Part shown: in pieces, positions 37,543-46,789 of the stretch
Layout: every line of letters begins with the position of its first letter
Numbering within the stretch: the first letter of the stretch is position 1
NCBI RefSeq assembly: GCF_019047785.1
Contig: NZ_CP077290.1
Location: forward strand, 124,001-188,000
Length of the DNA stretch: 64,000 nt
Reading direction: 5' to 3'
Source: Enterobacter cancerogenus
GTDB lineage: Bacteria; Pseudomonadota; Gammaproteobacteria; Enterobacterales; Enterobacteriaceae
Notes under the pieces: model-generated
Database searches by the model: none
What the model saw: the letters and a program-made list of their open reading frames with translations, nothing else
Told to the model about the DNA's origin: nothing
Made by a program: the position numbers and the translations under genes

Positions 37543-39881
37543 GCGTGACTAAACCGCTGCTCTTCAGCCACAGCCATCACCTGTTAAAGGTGAGCGACTG
37601 CACATCGCTGCCGGATGTCCTGTGTTTTGAAGGGCATGAGGCATTAAGCGAACCCTTTAAGTATGTGATTGAGTTCACTTGCAGTGACAAAGCCATTACG
37701 GCACAGCACATGCTGATGCAGGATGCGTCGCTGACCCTGCAGGCACCTGTGGACCAGGGATTCGGGATAAAGGTACAGGAGCAGGTACGCACGATCCAGG
37801 GTGTGGTGACGGCGTTTGAACGGCTCTCAACGTCTGAAGATGAAACCCGCTATTCACTGGCCCTGCAGCCACGTCTGGCGCTGCTCTCCCACAGCCACCA
37901 GAACCGGATTTACCAGGATATGTCGGTCCCGCAGATAGTGGAGCATATCCTGCGCACCCGCCACGACATGCGGGGGGAAGATTTTGTTTTCTCGCTGGCA
38001 AACGAGTACCCGCGGCGTGAACAGGTGATGCAGTTCGGTGAGGATGACCTGACCTTTATTTCCCGCCTGCTGGCGGAGGTGGGTATCTGGTTCCGTTTTA
38101 CCGCGGACACGCGGCTGAACATCGACGTGGTGGAGTTTTACGACGACCAGCGCCACTACGAGCAGGGGCTGACGCTGCCGTCGGTGCCGCCTTCCGGCCA
38201 GCATGACAGCGGAACGGAGTCGGTATGGGGGATGGAAACACATTACCAGGTGGTGGAGAAAAGCGTCTTTACCCGCGACTACAACTACCGCAATGCGCCG
38301 GAGGACATGAGCCAGAGCACTGATGTGACGCGGGGCGATAAAACGACTTACGGTGAAGCGTACCACTGGGCGGATAATTACCTGACGGCGGGCAGCGCCG
38401 GGCAGCGTAATCCGGAGCCGGAGAGCGGGGCATTTTATGCCCGCATTCGCCATGAGCGCTACCTGAACCGCCAGACGCAGCTGAGCGGTGAGACCAGCTG
38501 CGCAACGCTGTTCCCTGGCCGGGAGCTGAAGGTGACCGGCGGGGAAGAGGTGACGGACATCTTCCGCCAGGGCGTGGTTATCACGAAAACGCACAGCCGG
38601 GCGCGACGCGACCGCAGCTTTGAGGTCACCTTTCACGCCATTCCGTATTCAGAGGATTACGGCTTCCGTCCGGAGCCGGGTGATAAACCGATGATGGCGG
38701 GTACGCTCCCGGCCCGGGTGACCAGCACGAAAACGAATGATATCTACGGTCATATCGACCGCGACGGGCGCTACAGGGTCAACCTGCTGTTTGATCGCGA
38801 CCACTGGCAGCCGGGCGAGGAAAGCCTGTGGGTGCGCCAGTCCCGCCCGTACGCCGGGGACACCTACGGCCTGCACCTGCCGCTGTTGGCCGGGACAGAG
38901 GTGGCGATAGCCTTTGAGCAGGGTGACCCGGACCGCCCGTACATTGCGGGCGTGCTGCACGACTCAGCGCACCCGGACCACGTGACCATTCAGAACTACA
39001 AACGCAACGTTCTGCGCACGCCGGCGAACAACAAAATTCGCCTCGACGACACGCGCGGGAAGGAACATATCAAGGTCAGCACGGAGTACGGCGGCAAGAG
39101 CCAGGTGAATCTTGGTCATCTGGTGGACCAGGAAAAGCAGCAACGTGGCGAGGGAGCTGAGCTGCGAACTGATGACTGGATTGCAGTCCGTGGTGGAAAG
39201 GGAGTTTTTATCACTGCGGATGCGCAGATAAAAGCGCAGGGTCAACAGCTTGAAATGAAAGCAGCGCTGGAAACGCTTCAACAGGCGCAGGGGCTGGCGC
39301 AGTCGTTGAGTGAGGCAGTGAAAACAGCGAAGGCGGAACTGGCACAAGTGGAAGCACAAAAAAACCTGATGGAATCATCAATTAAAGAGCTACAGCAGGC
39401 CGCTTTACTATTGAGTGCTCCAGCAGGGATTGCCCAAGTCTCACCAGAAAGTATCCAGATCAGTACAGGTAATAATTTTATCCAGACCTCTGCAGAAAAC
39501 AGCGATTTCAGTGTGTTTAAAAAATTCACCGTAGCTGCTGGCGAAATTATCAGTCTATTTGCCAAATCGCTGGGAATAAAGATATTCGCCAACAGAGGCA
39601 AGGTGGAAATACAGGCCCAGGGCGATGCAATGGAATTGGTCTCGTTGAAAGATATGAAGGTTCAGAGTAAGGATGGCGAGGTTTACATTACTTCGGATAA
39701 AAAAATCACGTTAGTGTGCGATAAAACAGCGCTGATTATTGAAAAGTCTGGTGTAACAATAAAAACGACTGGTGATGTAAATGTTAAAAGTGCCAGTTTT
39801 AATCGGCAGATGCCGCAGGCCTATCAGTATCAACCACCTGAGTTACCAGAAGATGCAACCTGCATAGAGGCGGCAAAATAA
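37539..39881 (+). CDS. vgrG: VgrG (TssI), T6SS spike protein
   Basis: Trimeric spike that tips the Hcp tube. 780 residues. The gp27-like N-terminal half includes FGEDDLTFISRLLAEVGIWFRF. The gp5-like OB fold includes DRDGRYRVNLLFDRD and ESLWVRQSRPYAGD. The DUF2345-type C-terminal part starts near TRGKEHIKVSTEYGGKSQVNLGH. A predicted coiled-coil (residues about 570–625) interrupts the beta-helical stalk. No C-terminal enzymatic extension was recognised, so cargo is likely bound through the adaptor encoded next. The stop overlaps the adaptor start (TAATG). Confidence 0.93.
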   Translation: MSVTKPLLFSHSHHLLKVSDCTSLPDVLCFEGHEALSEPFKYVIEFTCSDKAITAQHMLMQDASLTLQAPVDQGFGIKVQEQVRTIQGVVTAFERLSTSEDETRYSLALQPRLALLSHSHQNRIYQDMSVPQIVEHILRTRHDMRGEDFVFSLANEYPRREQVMQFGEDDLTFISRLLAEVGIWFRFTADTRLNIDVVEFYDDQRHYEQGLTLPSVPPSGQHDSGTESVWGMETHYQVVEKSVFTRDYNYRNAPEDMSQSTDVTRGDKTTYGEAYHWADNYLTAGSAGQRNPEPESGAFYARIRHERYLNRQTQLSGETSCATLFPGRELKVTGGEEVTDIFRQGVVITKTHSRARRDRSFEVTFHAIPYSEDYGFRPEPGDKPMMAGTLPARVTSTKTNDIYGHIDRDGRYRVNLLFDRDHWQPGEESLWVRQSRPYAGDTYGLHLPLLAGTEVAIAFEQGDPDRPYIAGVLHDSAHPDHVTIQNYKRNVLRTPANNKIRLDDTRGKEHIKVSTEYGGKSQVNLGHLVDQEKQQRGEGAELRTDDWIAVRGGKGVFITADAQIKAQGQQLEMKAALETLQQAQGLAQSLSEAVKTAKAELAQVEAQKNLMESSIKELQQAALLLSAPAGIAQVSPESIQISTGNNFIQTSAENSDFSVFKKFTVAAGEIISLFAKSLGIKIFANRGKVEIQAQGDAMELVSLKDMKVQSKDGEVYITSDKKITLVCDKTALIIEKSGVTIKTTGDVNVKSASFNRQMPQAYQYQPPELPEDATCIEAAK

Positions 39882-40816
39882 TGGATGACCCAATAGCAGT
39901 TAATCCGCACCGTACATTGACAGAAAAACTCAATCAATATCCTGATATGTATCGCTATTTATTATTGGATCCATTGAAAACAGTATCCAGTGTTAATCCA
40001 TTATATCTGCATAAATTAAAGCAGAGTCCCGGAGAGCACGCTATTTATCCTGTTCTGCGTCGCGATCTTGCATATTCACCAGAGCATTGCCCTCTGCTGG
40101 TTCTTTTGGCCTCACCAGGTGAAGAAAGTCATTATCCGTGGCTTGATGACACAGAAGGTTATGCGCGCGGAGAGGCGTTACAGGATAAACGTTATCTTTG
40201 TGGCTGGCTTGTCAGTTCACAGAAGCCCGAACAACTTGCGGTTTCACTGGCAGAACAGTGCAACAGGCTAAGTCATGCGTTTTTACCGTTTTTTGAACCG
40301 CTACGTTTTGAACTGTTAAAGGCTATGAGTCCTGTAGATGGGCTGGCCGGGAGTATCTGGCCCGTAAATCAATGGTTTTATATGACTGTGGCGGGTGAAA
40401 TTGACTGCCAGACTGGTTACAAACCGGATGAGAAATGGCGTCTGAACTGGGGGGCTGAATGGACGCAACAAAATGTGTGTGCTGTCGGACATATCCTGAA
40501 AGCCTGGGGCGCTGTCACCGCCGTCATGCCTTCTGATGCGGCGATGCAGGCTGCGATGATGTGGAGAAAAACAGTGGAAACTGGCCTGAGTGACACAAGG
40601 GACAGCTATTTTTTAGCCGCCTGGTGCCTGGGACTCGGTGTGGATCTTTTACATCATTCAGCAGTAAAAGATCTGATACAGCAGGTCATCGTCGATCCTT
40701 CCATACGGTTATCCCGACGTCTGCAGGCGCTGCCGGAGATGATAAAACAGGAAATTAAGAATAAAGCCATAACTGGGCAGGCCGTAAATAAAGGAGTGCA
40801 TCGCCATGACGTTTGA
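39881..40816 (+). CDS. DUF4123-like T6SS effector adaptor (Tap/TEC type)
   Basis: 311-residue soluble protein between vgrG and a large toxin gene. Position, length and the N-terminal pattern (MYRYLLLDPL...YPVLRRDL...CPLLVLLASPGE) fit the DUF4123 chaperones that load effectors onto VgrG. Its start overlaps the vgrG stop and its end overlaps the effector start by 11 nt, so the three are co-translated. The DUF4123 assignment is from recognition, not a profile search. Confidence 0.72.
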   Translation: MDDPIAVNPHRTLTEKLNQYPDMYRYLLLDPLKTVSSVNPLYLHKLKQSPGEHAIYPVLRRDLAYSPEHCPLLVLLASPGEESHYPWLDDTEGYARGEALQDKRYLCGWLVSSQKPEQLAVSLAEQCNRLSHAFLPFFEPLRFELLKAMSPVDGLAGSIWPVNQWFYMTVAGEIDCQTGYKPDEKWRLNWGAEWTQQNVCAVGHILKAWGAVTAVMPSDAAMQAAMMWRKTVETGLSDTRDSYFLAAWCLGLGVDLLHHSAVKDLIQQVIVDPSIRLSRRLQALPEMIKQEIKNKAITGQAVNKGVHRHDV

Positions 40817-43800
40817 TGAGAAAATTGACCAGTATGCCGATGCCAGTGAACAGGCCGCATCAACCCCGTCAGGGTGCAAAGCCTGCCAGCGAACCGGTCT
40901 ACCGATTTTTCCACTGCGTGTGGCGGCGGTACCAAAAGCGCTGGTTAACTCGGGCTGGAAGCCAACTGTTCCGAAGCAGGATATTGCTCTGACAGGAGGT
41001 GAATTTAAATATGCTTTGCGCACTCTGCGCATGGGGTATCTATACGTATTGCTGGATAAAAGAGTCTGGCAAGGCTATCAAGTCACTGCCGAAGGGGATT
41101 TAAGGCAGTTTGATCCGCTAGCGATGCCGGAAGGAGACAAGGTTGAACCCATAAGCAAGGCATGCCGGGAACAGGGACACTGTATCAATGCGGGTTTTAT
41201 TAATATTGATGACAAAAAATACAGCGAGGCCTGGCTGGCATTCAGCAGCGATCCGTGGAGCGAAGAGGTACTCGCAGGCTATAAGTCAGAGATGCGGCAT
41301 GACAGTCGCTTTACAAAAATATCACTGGCTGCGCTTAAAGAAGATCCGACCAGCGTGCCTGAAGCGCTGGTGATGGATCCATCCCTGGCCTCACTGAAAG
41401 CCAGCGTGGCAGAGTTTGCCACTGAGGTGTTTGGCAACACGGAAAAAATAACCGGCAAACGAAGCGGGGGAGCGCATGGTTTTTATCCGCGACTGGAAAG
41501 TGCAAATGCCCTTGGGATCAGGGTTGCTCAAATGGGTGTTCAGTATCAATGTCGGATAGCGGCGCTGGCCTTAGACGATGAAGTGGGCGTGGTGCAGGAG
41601 TTGAACAACAGCCGACTGCAAATTGTGGAAGCGCGTCAGGATTATAATGAATTGCCGGAAATACGCTGTAAGCACATGATTTCTGATGCAATTGAACAAT
41701 ACCTGGCTTCGTTGAAAACAGTGATTGATGAAAGCAGCAAACCCCGGCATGAATCGATGCCAGGCGGATATCCTGTGGCCGGGCGAACCATTCCGAAAGA
41801 GCAGGTCGCGAAGGAAACCTATGCCGAAAGATGTGCACGTTTGCAGGAATATTATCATGAACCGAAACGTGCCGAATTCGCCGCGCAGTATCAGCAGACA
41901 TTGCAAAACTACCAGAAGCGAATAGATGCTATCGGAAAAGACCTTAACGCCTGGTACGATGCAAAAAGCTGGCTGTCGGTCATCACTGACGATTACTCTC
42001 CAGAGACATGTCCTGCCGGATGGGCTGCTCAGTTATCGACAATGGCTGCATGCATTCAGGGAGGAAGTACCGATGAGGCGACGGAAAAGGTTTGGTTAAA
42101 ATGGCTAAAAGATCCCAATAGCCCTGCCTTCATTGGAATGTTAGGTAATCAAAAATCTTTACTGGAAGCGGTTTACGCAGGAACCGGTGGCTACACCAAT
42201 CTGAAAGCATTGTTGAGTGTGAAAGAGGTGGGCGACTGGATTGATTCAGAAGCCGTACAAAAGGCTGTTGCCCAACGCATGCTGGCAATGAGCGGCGCAT
42301 TTAGTCGCCTGAGCGCAAAACTGGATCAGGCGGCACTGGATGGCTACAGCCGAATTGTTCAGGGGAATACCTATCTGATGACAGGCAGGCAAGTCACGGT
42401 ATTCAATGTGACGATGACTGTCCGGGAATATCAGCAGTTGCATCGTGATATTGCACGTGTCCAGCTTTCAATGCATGGAAAATCAATTGAATACGGTGGT
42501 GAATTACGAAACGGTAAGCGAGCCTTACGTAAAGTCTCTGCTAACAGTCTTCCACAAATCAACGATCCGGTAGTGTTGAGACAAAAACTGACGCTGACAA
42601 TGGTTGCAGACGCCACGCCTGCTGATTTTATTGCTTCTTTAAATAACGGCAAGCTTACCGATATAAGCAGACTCAATGAGTTGTCTGAGTTGCGTATTGC
42701 AGACGTCTCTCTGGATAACACGGTAAGTCGCACCCCTGTAAAACTGTCTCAAAGCCAGCTTAATAATGTGATTGAAGGGCAGGTCCAGTTATCCCGACGA
42801 TTAATCAGTGGTAATGCTCTGGGCGGGATGCTGGGAGGAGGAATGCTATTCCTGCAGGTATCGGCGCTGGCAGAAAATATTAAAGCTGTGAAAACCGCAG
42901 TTAATGGTGACATTGCGCAGTTAACGTTAGCGTCAAATATGGCCATGGTGGTGAGTTCTGCGATAGAAACCAGTGGATTTGTCCATATGCTGGTGCGGGC
43001 AAACCCGTGGGACCTGCCGCCGAATGTTATCGTGAAGGGTGTTCCGATGTATGTTCACCCGCTGTTACGGTTGGGGGGAGCGATTGCGGGTGCGGCGTCC
43101 ATTATTGATGGGATTGGGATGTGGGTTAAATATCGTGAAGCAAAAAAGGCTGGAGAGTCTAAAGCAGCGGGTTGGTATTGGAAAGCCAGCGTCGTTACCG
43201 TCGTTGGTGGTGGTCTCTTCATCTATTCTGCTTACGCTTGCTCGTTTGCACTAATTGGACCAGCAGGGCTGGCTGCGCTTTTGATCGTGGCTGGGGCTGC
43301 AATGGTTATTCAGGCTGAAAATGTCACCAGAAGCCCCTTTGAAGTGTGGCTTAGTGATGGCTGTTTTGGCGTGACGGATAAGCGCGGCGACAAGGATCCA
43401 GTATGGGATATCCATAACCTCGAAGATTTATACGATGCACTGATGGCGTATAAGGTCATTGTCAGCGGCATGACGGCTGAAGTGGCCTACCAGGATCTGA
43501 TGGATGAATGGGATAGTTCTGCGGATGTCGTTAAAATGCGTGTCAGGTTACCAGGCTGTAACAGCAGCGAATCAGCGTGGAATCTTAAGCTTGTGGCGCA
43601 AGGAGATGACGGAACTAAATTATTGCTGATAAGTCAGTATGGTCTGAAAGACATTAAAGATACGGCTTCTGCAACAACAGATGATGGTTCCCATATATTG
43701 CGGGATCCTCGCCATCCGAACCTCCCGTTGAATAATTCTTTGACACAACGCTGGGATACGAATGCCTTGGTATTAGAAGGGCTGGCATGGGTCAATAGCA

Positions 43801-43895
43801 CTCTCTACAGCCAGGCGGTACTCAATGTAGATTACTGGCCGGATAAAACCGATCCACAAAGTCTGATGACCCTGAATCTGAAAGTCACTGATTAG
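40806..43895 (+). CDS. VasX-like (BTH_I2691-type) T6SS pore-forming effector
   Basis: 1029-residue putative antibacterial toxin. The N-terminus has the VasX N-terminal-region pattern CKACQRTGLPIFPLRVAAVPKAL. The following soluble region reaches residue 660. Strongly hydrophobic glycine-rich segments lie near residues 668–688 (GGMLGGGMLFLQVSAL), 754–772 (LGGAIAGAASIIDGIGMWV) and 793–837. Colicin-like VasX/Tse4-type toxins use such helices to permeabilise inner membranes. A beta-rich tail completes it. It follows vgrG and the adaptor and precedes a membrane immunity gene. Family name is recognition-based; pore formation is inferred from the helices. Confidence 0.75.
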   Translation: MTFDEKIDQYADASEQAASTPSGCKACQRTGLPIFPLRVAAVPKALVNSGWKPTVPKQDIALTGGEFKYALRTLRMGYLYVLLDKRVWQGYQVTAEGDLRQFDPLAMPEGDKVEPISKACREQGHCINAGFINIDDKKYSEAWLAFSSDPWSEEVLAGYKSEMRHDSRFTKISLAALKEDPTSVPEALVMDPSLASLKASVAEFATEVFGNTEKITGKRSGGAHGFYPRLESANALGIRVAQMGVQYQCRIAALALDDEVGVVQELNNSRLQIVEARQDYNELPEIRCKHMISDAIEQYLASLKTVIDESSKPRHESMPGGYPVAGRTIPKEQVAKETYAERCARLQEYYHEPKRAEFAAQYQQTLQNYQKRIDAIGKDLNAWYDAKSWLSVITDDYSPETCPAGWAAQLSTMAACIQGGSTDEATEKVWLKWLKDPNSPAFIGMLGNQKSLLEAVYAGTGGYTNLKALLSVKEVGDWIDSEAVQKAVAQRMLAMSGAFSRLSAKLDQAALDGYSRIVQGNTYLMTGRQVTVFNVTMTVREYQQLHRDIARVQLSMHGKSIEYGGELRNGKRALRKVSANSLPQINDPVVLRQKLTLTMVADATPADFIASLNNGKLTDISRLNELSELRIADVSLDNTVSRTPVKLSQSQLNNVIEGQVQLSRRLISGNALGGMLGGGMLFLQVSALAENIKAVKTAVNGDIAQLTLASNMAMVVSSAIETSGFVHMLVRANPWDLPPNVIVKGVPMYVHPLLRLGGAIAGAASIIDGIGMWVKYREAKKAGESKAAGWYWKASVVTVVGGGLFIYSAYACSFALIGPAGLAALLIVAGAAMVIQAENVTRSPFEVWLSDGCFGVTDKRGDKDPVWDIHNLEDLYDALMAYKVIVSGMTAEVAYQDLMDEWDSSADVVKMRVRLPGCNSSESAWNLKLVAQGDDGTKLLLISQYGLKDIKDTASATTDDGSHILRDPRHPNLPLNNSLTQRWDTNALVLEGLAWVNSTLYSQAVLNVDYWPDKTDPQSLMTLNLKVTD

Positions 43896-43906
43896 GATGC
43901 GCAAGG

Positions 43907-44796
43907 ATGAATAAAAAAAAGCAACGAGCAAAAGACGTATTGCGACAGGCTACGGCAGAAGAGATCAAATCCGCAATAGATAACTATTTTTCGCGCGAGC
44001 CGCTCCTCACTCCCCGACTAAAAAACTGGGAAGAAGATTTGCCTGGGAACAATGAAAAGCAAGTCGTGCCTGGAAAGTTAATTCAGGTCACAGAGATTAA
44101 TGATACCTGGATGGAAATTCCTCGCTATGAAAATATTATGTGGGGGGAGCATGGTTGGGCGTTATTGCAACGATAATTCCAACTGTTATAGTCTTATGGG
44201 GGGCGGTGGACTTATACCCCTTGATGTTTAAATTTAATATATTGTTGATGTTGTTTTTATTTTTACTTTTTTCATTTTCAATGATTTTGTTGAATTTAAG
44301 GATGGCTTTGTTTGTTCCACGGGATCAACCTATCCGGTTTAATCGCAAACGCCAGAAGATTTATATTTTTGAACATCACCGTAAAGCCTGGAACCCGTGG
44401 GTGAAATGGCCGACCACCGTCAGGGTGTATGACTGGGCGGATGTACACGGTGAAATCAGTCGTGAGTCCGATCGCTACGATCAAGGGTTTCGCCTGTATG
44501 GTGCAGTATGTAAACCCGGAACCCATGAGGTTGTTGAGCGTTTCATTCTGAACCGGGCGGTATTTTACATAGAGCACCAGCGTCAGCTATGGAGCCACTG
44601 GTGCCGGTATATGCAGCACCAGCCGGTGGTGATGGATCCGCTCTATGATCTGCCAGGCGACGGGAGACCCCGTAAAAAGAAAATGTACTGGCCGAAAGCG
44701 CTGGACATTGAGTCCCGGACCACGCCGGAATCAAACGGGCAGGATTGGCTTTCGGTCAGGGAAAGCTTATCCAACGCACATGTTTTATGCCGTTGA
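43907..44796 (+). pseudogene. DUF6708-like membrane immunity protein, frameshifted in a G tract
   Basis: The first frame (89 codons from 43907) ends after ENIMWGEHGWALLQR. The next frame from 44140 (GTG) begins GGAWLGVIATIIPTVIVLWGAV, two membrane helices, and continues for 218 codons with RKRQKIYIF and WADVHGE. Adding one G to the six G's at 44142–44147 fuses them into a single protein of about 296 residues with an uninterrupted first helix. Location right after the pore-forming toxin and the membrane topology fit an immunity protein. The GTG ORF might still be translated alone. A homopolymer miscall or phase variation cannot be excluded. Confidence 0.75.
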
Positions 44797-45565
44797 AACG
44801 ACATTTATTGTTCACTGATCGTATGATTTAGGATCCTTTAAAATTATCTTTTGCTATTCATTATGACCAACTATCCGTTATATACGGATATCCCACGGAA
44901 CTGGACGCCGTTTAACACCATCCGCTGGCCGGAGGACATTGATCAGGAGTCGCGTACGGCCCCCCGCATCAAAACGATTACCCTGTGAGGTTCTTTTCTT
45001 CAGGTTATTTTTCCAATATGTAACAGTGTTCTCAGTAAGGAGGCAGTCAGAATAACAGGTGACGACAGCAGCCCCTTCATTGCGTTAATGAGGATGTTGT
45101 GTTTAGTAATATTGATGCTCTATTGAAACGAGTTGCCTTCATCATACTTATTATCGGAATGGTTTAAATGATTATCGGGACCGTCAGTGAATGTTTTTTA
45201 TGCTTTCCCTGCACTATTAATATCATTCGCTAACGAATCCTTGATCTTTTAAATGAGTATGGTGATTATTTATCTGTTTTTAGTGTCGGTTTTAAGTAGG
45301 TCAGTGTGTCTTTTTTAGTAGTGAATGACAGTTTGGTGCTTTTAGATAAATATTTTGTTGGGAACGAATGTCGTCTTTTTTAAAATAAGAAAGGGTAAAA
45401 GTAATGATTTATATGTCGATTATAACAAAATAACTGTCGTGATTGTTTTTGGACTTTAACACAGGGGCGTAATTGAAGACCCATTATGATAGCTAAAGGT
45501 TGTTATGATAAAGCGTGCCATTAATTTCCTGTGGCATCAAACATAATGAATAAGCGTGTGTACTC
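44797..45565. other. Non-coding, AT-rich gap holding one gene fragment
   Basis: About 770 bp between the immunity gene and the next T6SS gene. Apart from the 41-codon fragment at 44863–44988, nothing resembling a full gene was seen. The part from 45000 to 45565 is A/T-rich and may contain the promoter for the tssM half of the island. No terminator-grade hairpin was noticed. Confidence 0.6.
44863..44988 (+). pseudogene. C-terminal fragment of a second DUF6708-like immunity protein
   Basis: A 41-codon open stretch, starting MTNYPLYTDIPRNWTPFNTI and ending with IRWPEDIDQESRTAPRIKTITL, closed by TGA. Its end parallels the upstream protein's MYWPKALDIESRTTPES, so it looks like the tail of a related immunity gene left after deletion. 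No ribosome site was seen. Confidence 0.55.
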
Positions 45566-46789
45566 ATGCCTGTTAAATTAAATTTAATTCCTGAACCTGC
45601 ACTACGGCCAAAACCACCAGTTCGATCGCGCTGGCTGAAAGGTCTGGCCGGAATATTGGTGACCGGGGCACTCTGGGCGTGGTTCTCAGGGTTACCCGTC
45701 AAATCAGTCGAATTGTGGCTGGTTTCTGTTGGTATCCCGGTACTGTTGTGGCTGGCCGTAGCATGGTGCCGGGAGATGGTTTATCTGCTTGGGCAAATTC
45801 AGACAAATGCGTGGGATAAACACCGCGAAGACGCCATTCTACAGGCCGTTCGCCGTGGGCGCAGAACGCTACAAATCCTCTACGGGACGTATATTACCGC
45901 ATTGAGCAGCCCGGAGGAGCGGTTCCGCTTCCCCTCTGCAGAGGCATTTTTTCAGCATGAGAGCGCCCTGCGTGCGCAGACATCCTGGCAAGGAGGTGGT
46001 AATACGCGTCACAGCCGCATCATCCCTACCGATATTTCTCCTGATGTGTTTTTGTCGCAGATTTTTGCGGATTTACTGCCAGCGCTGGCTGTTTCACTCG
46101 GTCAGTATCCCGATGAGCAGTCAGTGACCGTGCTGTTCGAGGCCGATACTTCTGTATCCAGTCAGCGGGTGCGGGACTTGTGGCGTGATGTCTGGCAAAA
46201 GAACGGCATCCGGCAGCAGTTAGAATATATCGAAGGCCACGGTCTGACGGCGATTGATCGCTGGCTGGATAACCGTATCCGCGAAAACACGTTGCTGCTG
46301 GTGGTTGCGTTGCAGATTGCCCCGGAGAACCCGGATGGCTCGGCGGAAGCGGTGACTGCGCTGTTGCTGGGCAATCGACTGACGCAGAACACCCTCACGC
46401 CGTTTGCATTGTTGCACCGCCCGGAACAGAGCGTACCGGACACGCTGGCGGAAAACATTACGCAAGCGATGGACTGGGGGCCAGTGCAGCCGGAGGACGT
46501 GCATCATTTATGGCGAGCCGGGTTGTCCGTGAGTGGGCAAAAGGCGATAGCCGCTCTGAATGGACTTTCGCCGCTTCAGGGCGTGGACATGAATACGGCG
46601 CAGTATGACATTGATACTGCACTGGGACAGGCAGGGTGTGCAGCTCCCTGGCTGGCGATTGCTGTTGCAACACAGGCGGCTGTGAAGATGCAGGAAAACC
46701 AGTTGATTATTAGCGGTGAACAGAACGGCACAGTCATGTGGAGTACGGTGATAACACCTTATCTGTCAGGGAAGGAGAACCATAATTGA
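45566..46789 (+). CDS. T6SS-associated two-helix membrane protein of unknown function
   Basis: 407 residues. A short basic N-terminus (LIPEPALRPKPPVRSRWLK) precedes two hydrophobic helices (about 24–43 and 50–67) and a soluble domain of about 330 residues with no recognised catalytic motif. It lies directly before tssM, whose TTG start overlaps its TGA by 4 nt. A membrane protein linked to the TssJLM complex or to effector loading is plausible. It resembles in layout the proteins preceding tssM in other enterobacterial clusters. I cannot name its family with confidence. Confidence 0.7.
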   Translation: MPVKLNLIPEPALRPKPPVRSRWLKGLAGILVTGALWAWFSGLPVKSVELWLVSVGIPVLLWLAVAWCREMVYLLGQIQTNAWDKHREDAILQAVRRGRRTLQILYGTYITALSSPEERFRFPSAEAFFQHESALRAQTSWQGGGNTRHSRIIPTDISPDVFLSQIFADLLPALAVSLGQYPDEQSVTVLFEADTSVSSQRVRDLWRDVWQKNGIRQQLEYIEGHGLTAIDRWLDNRIRENTLLLVVALQIAPENPDGSAEAVTALLLGNRLTQNTLTPFALLHRPEQSVPDTLAENITQAMDWGPVQPEDVHHLWRAGLSVSGQKAIAALNGLSPLQGVDMNTAQYDIDTALGQAGCAAPWLAIAVATQAAVKMQENQLIISGEQNGTVMWSTVITPYLSGKENHN

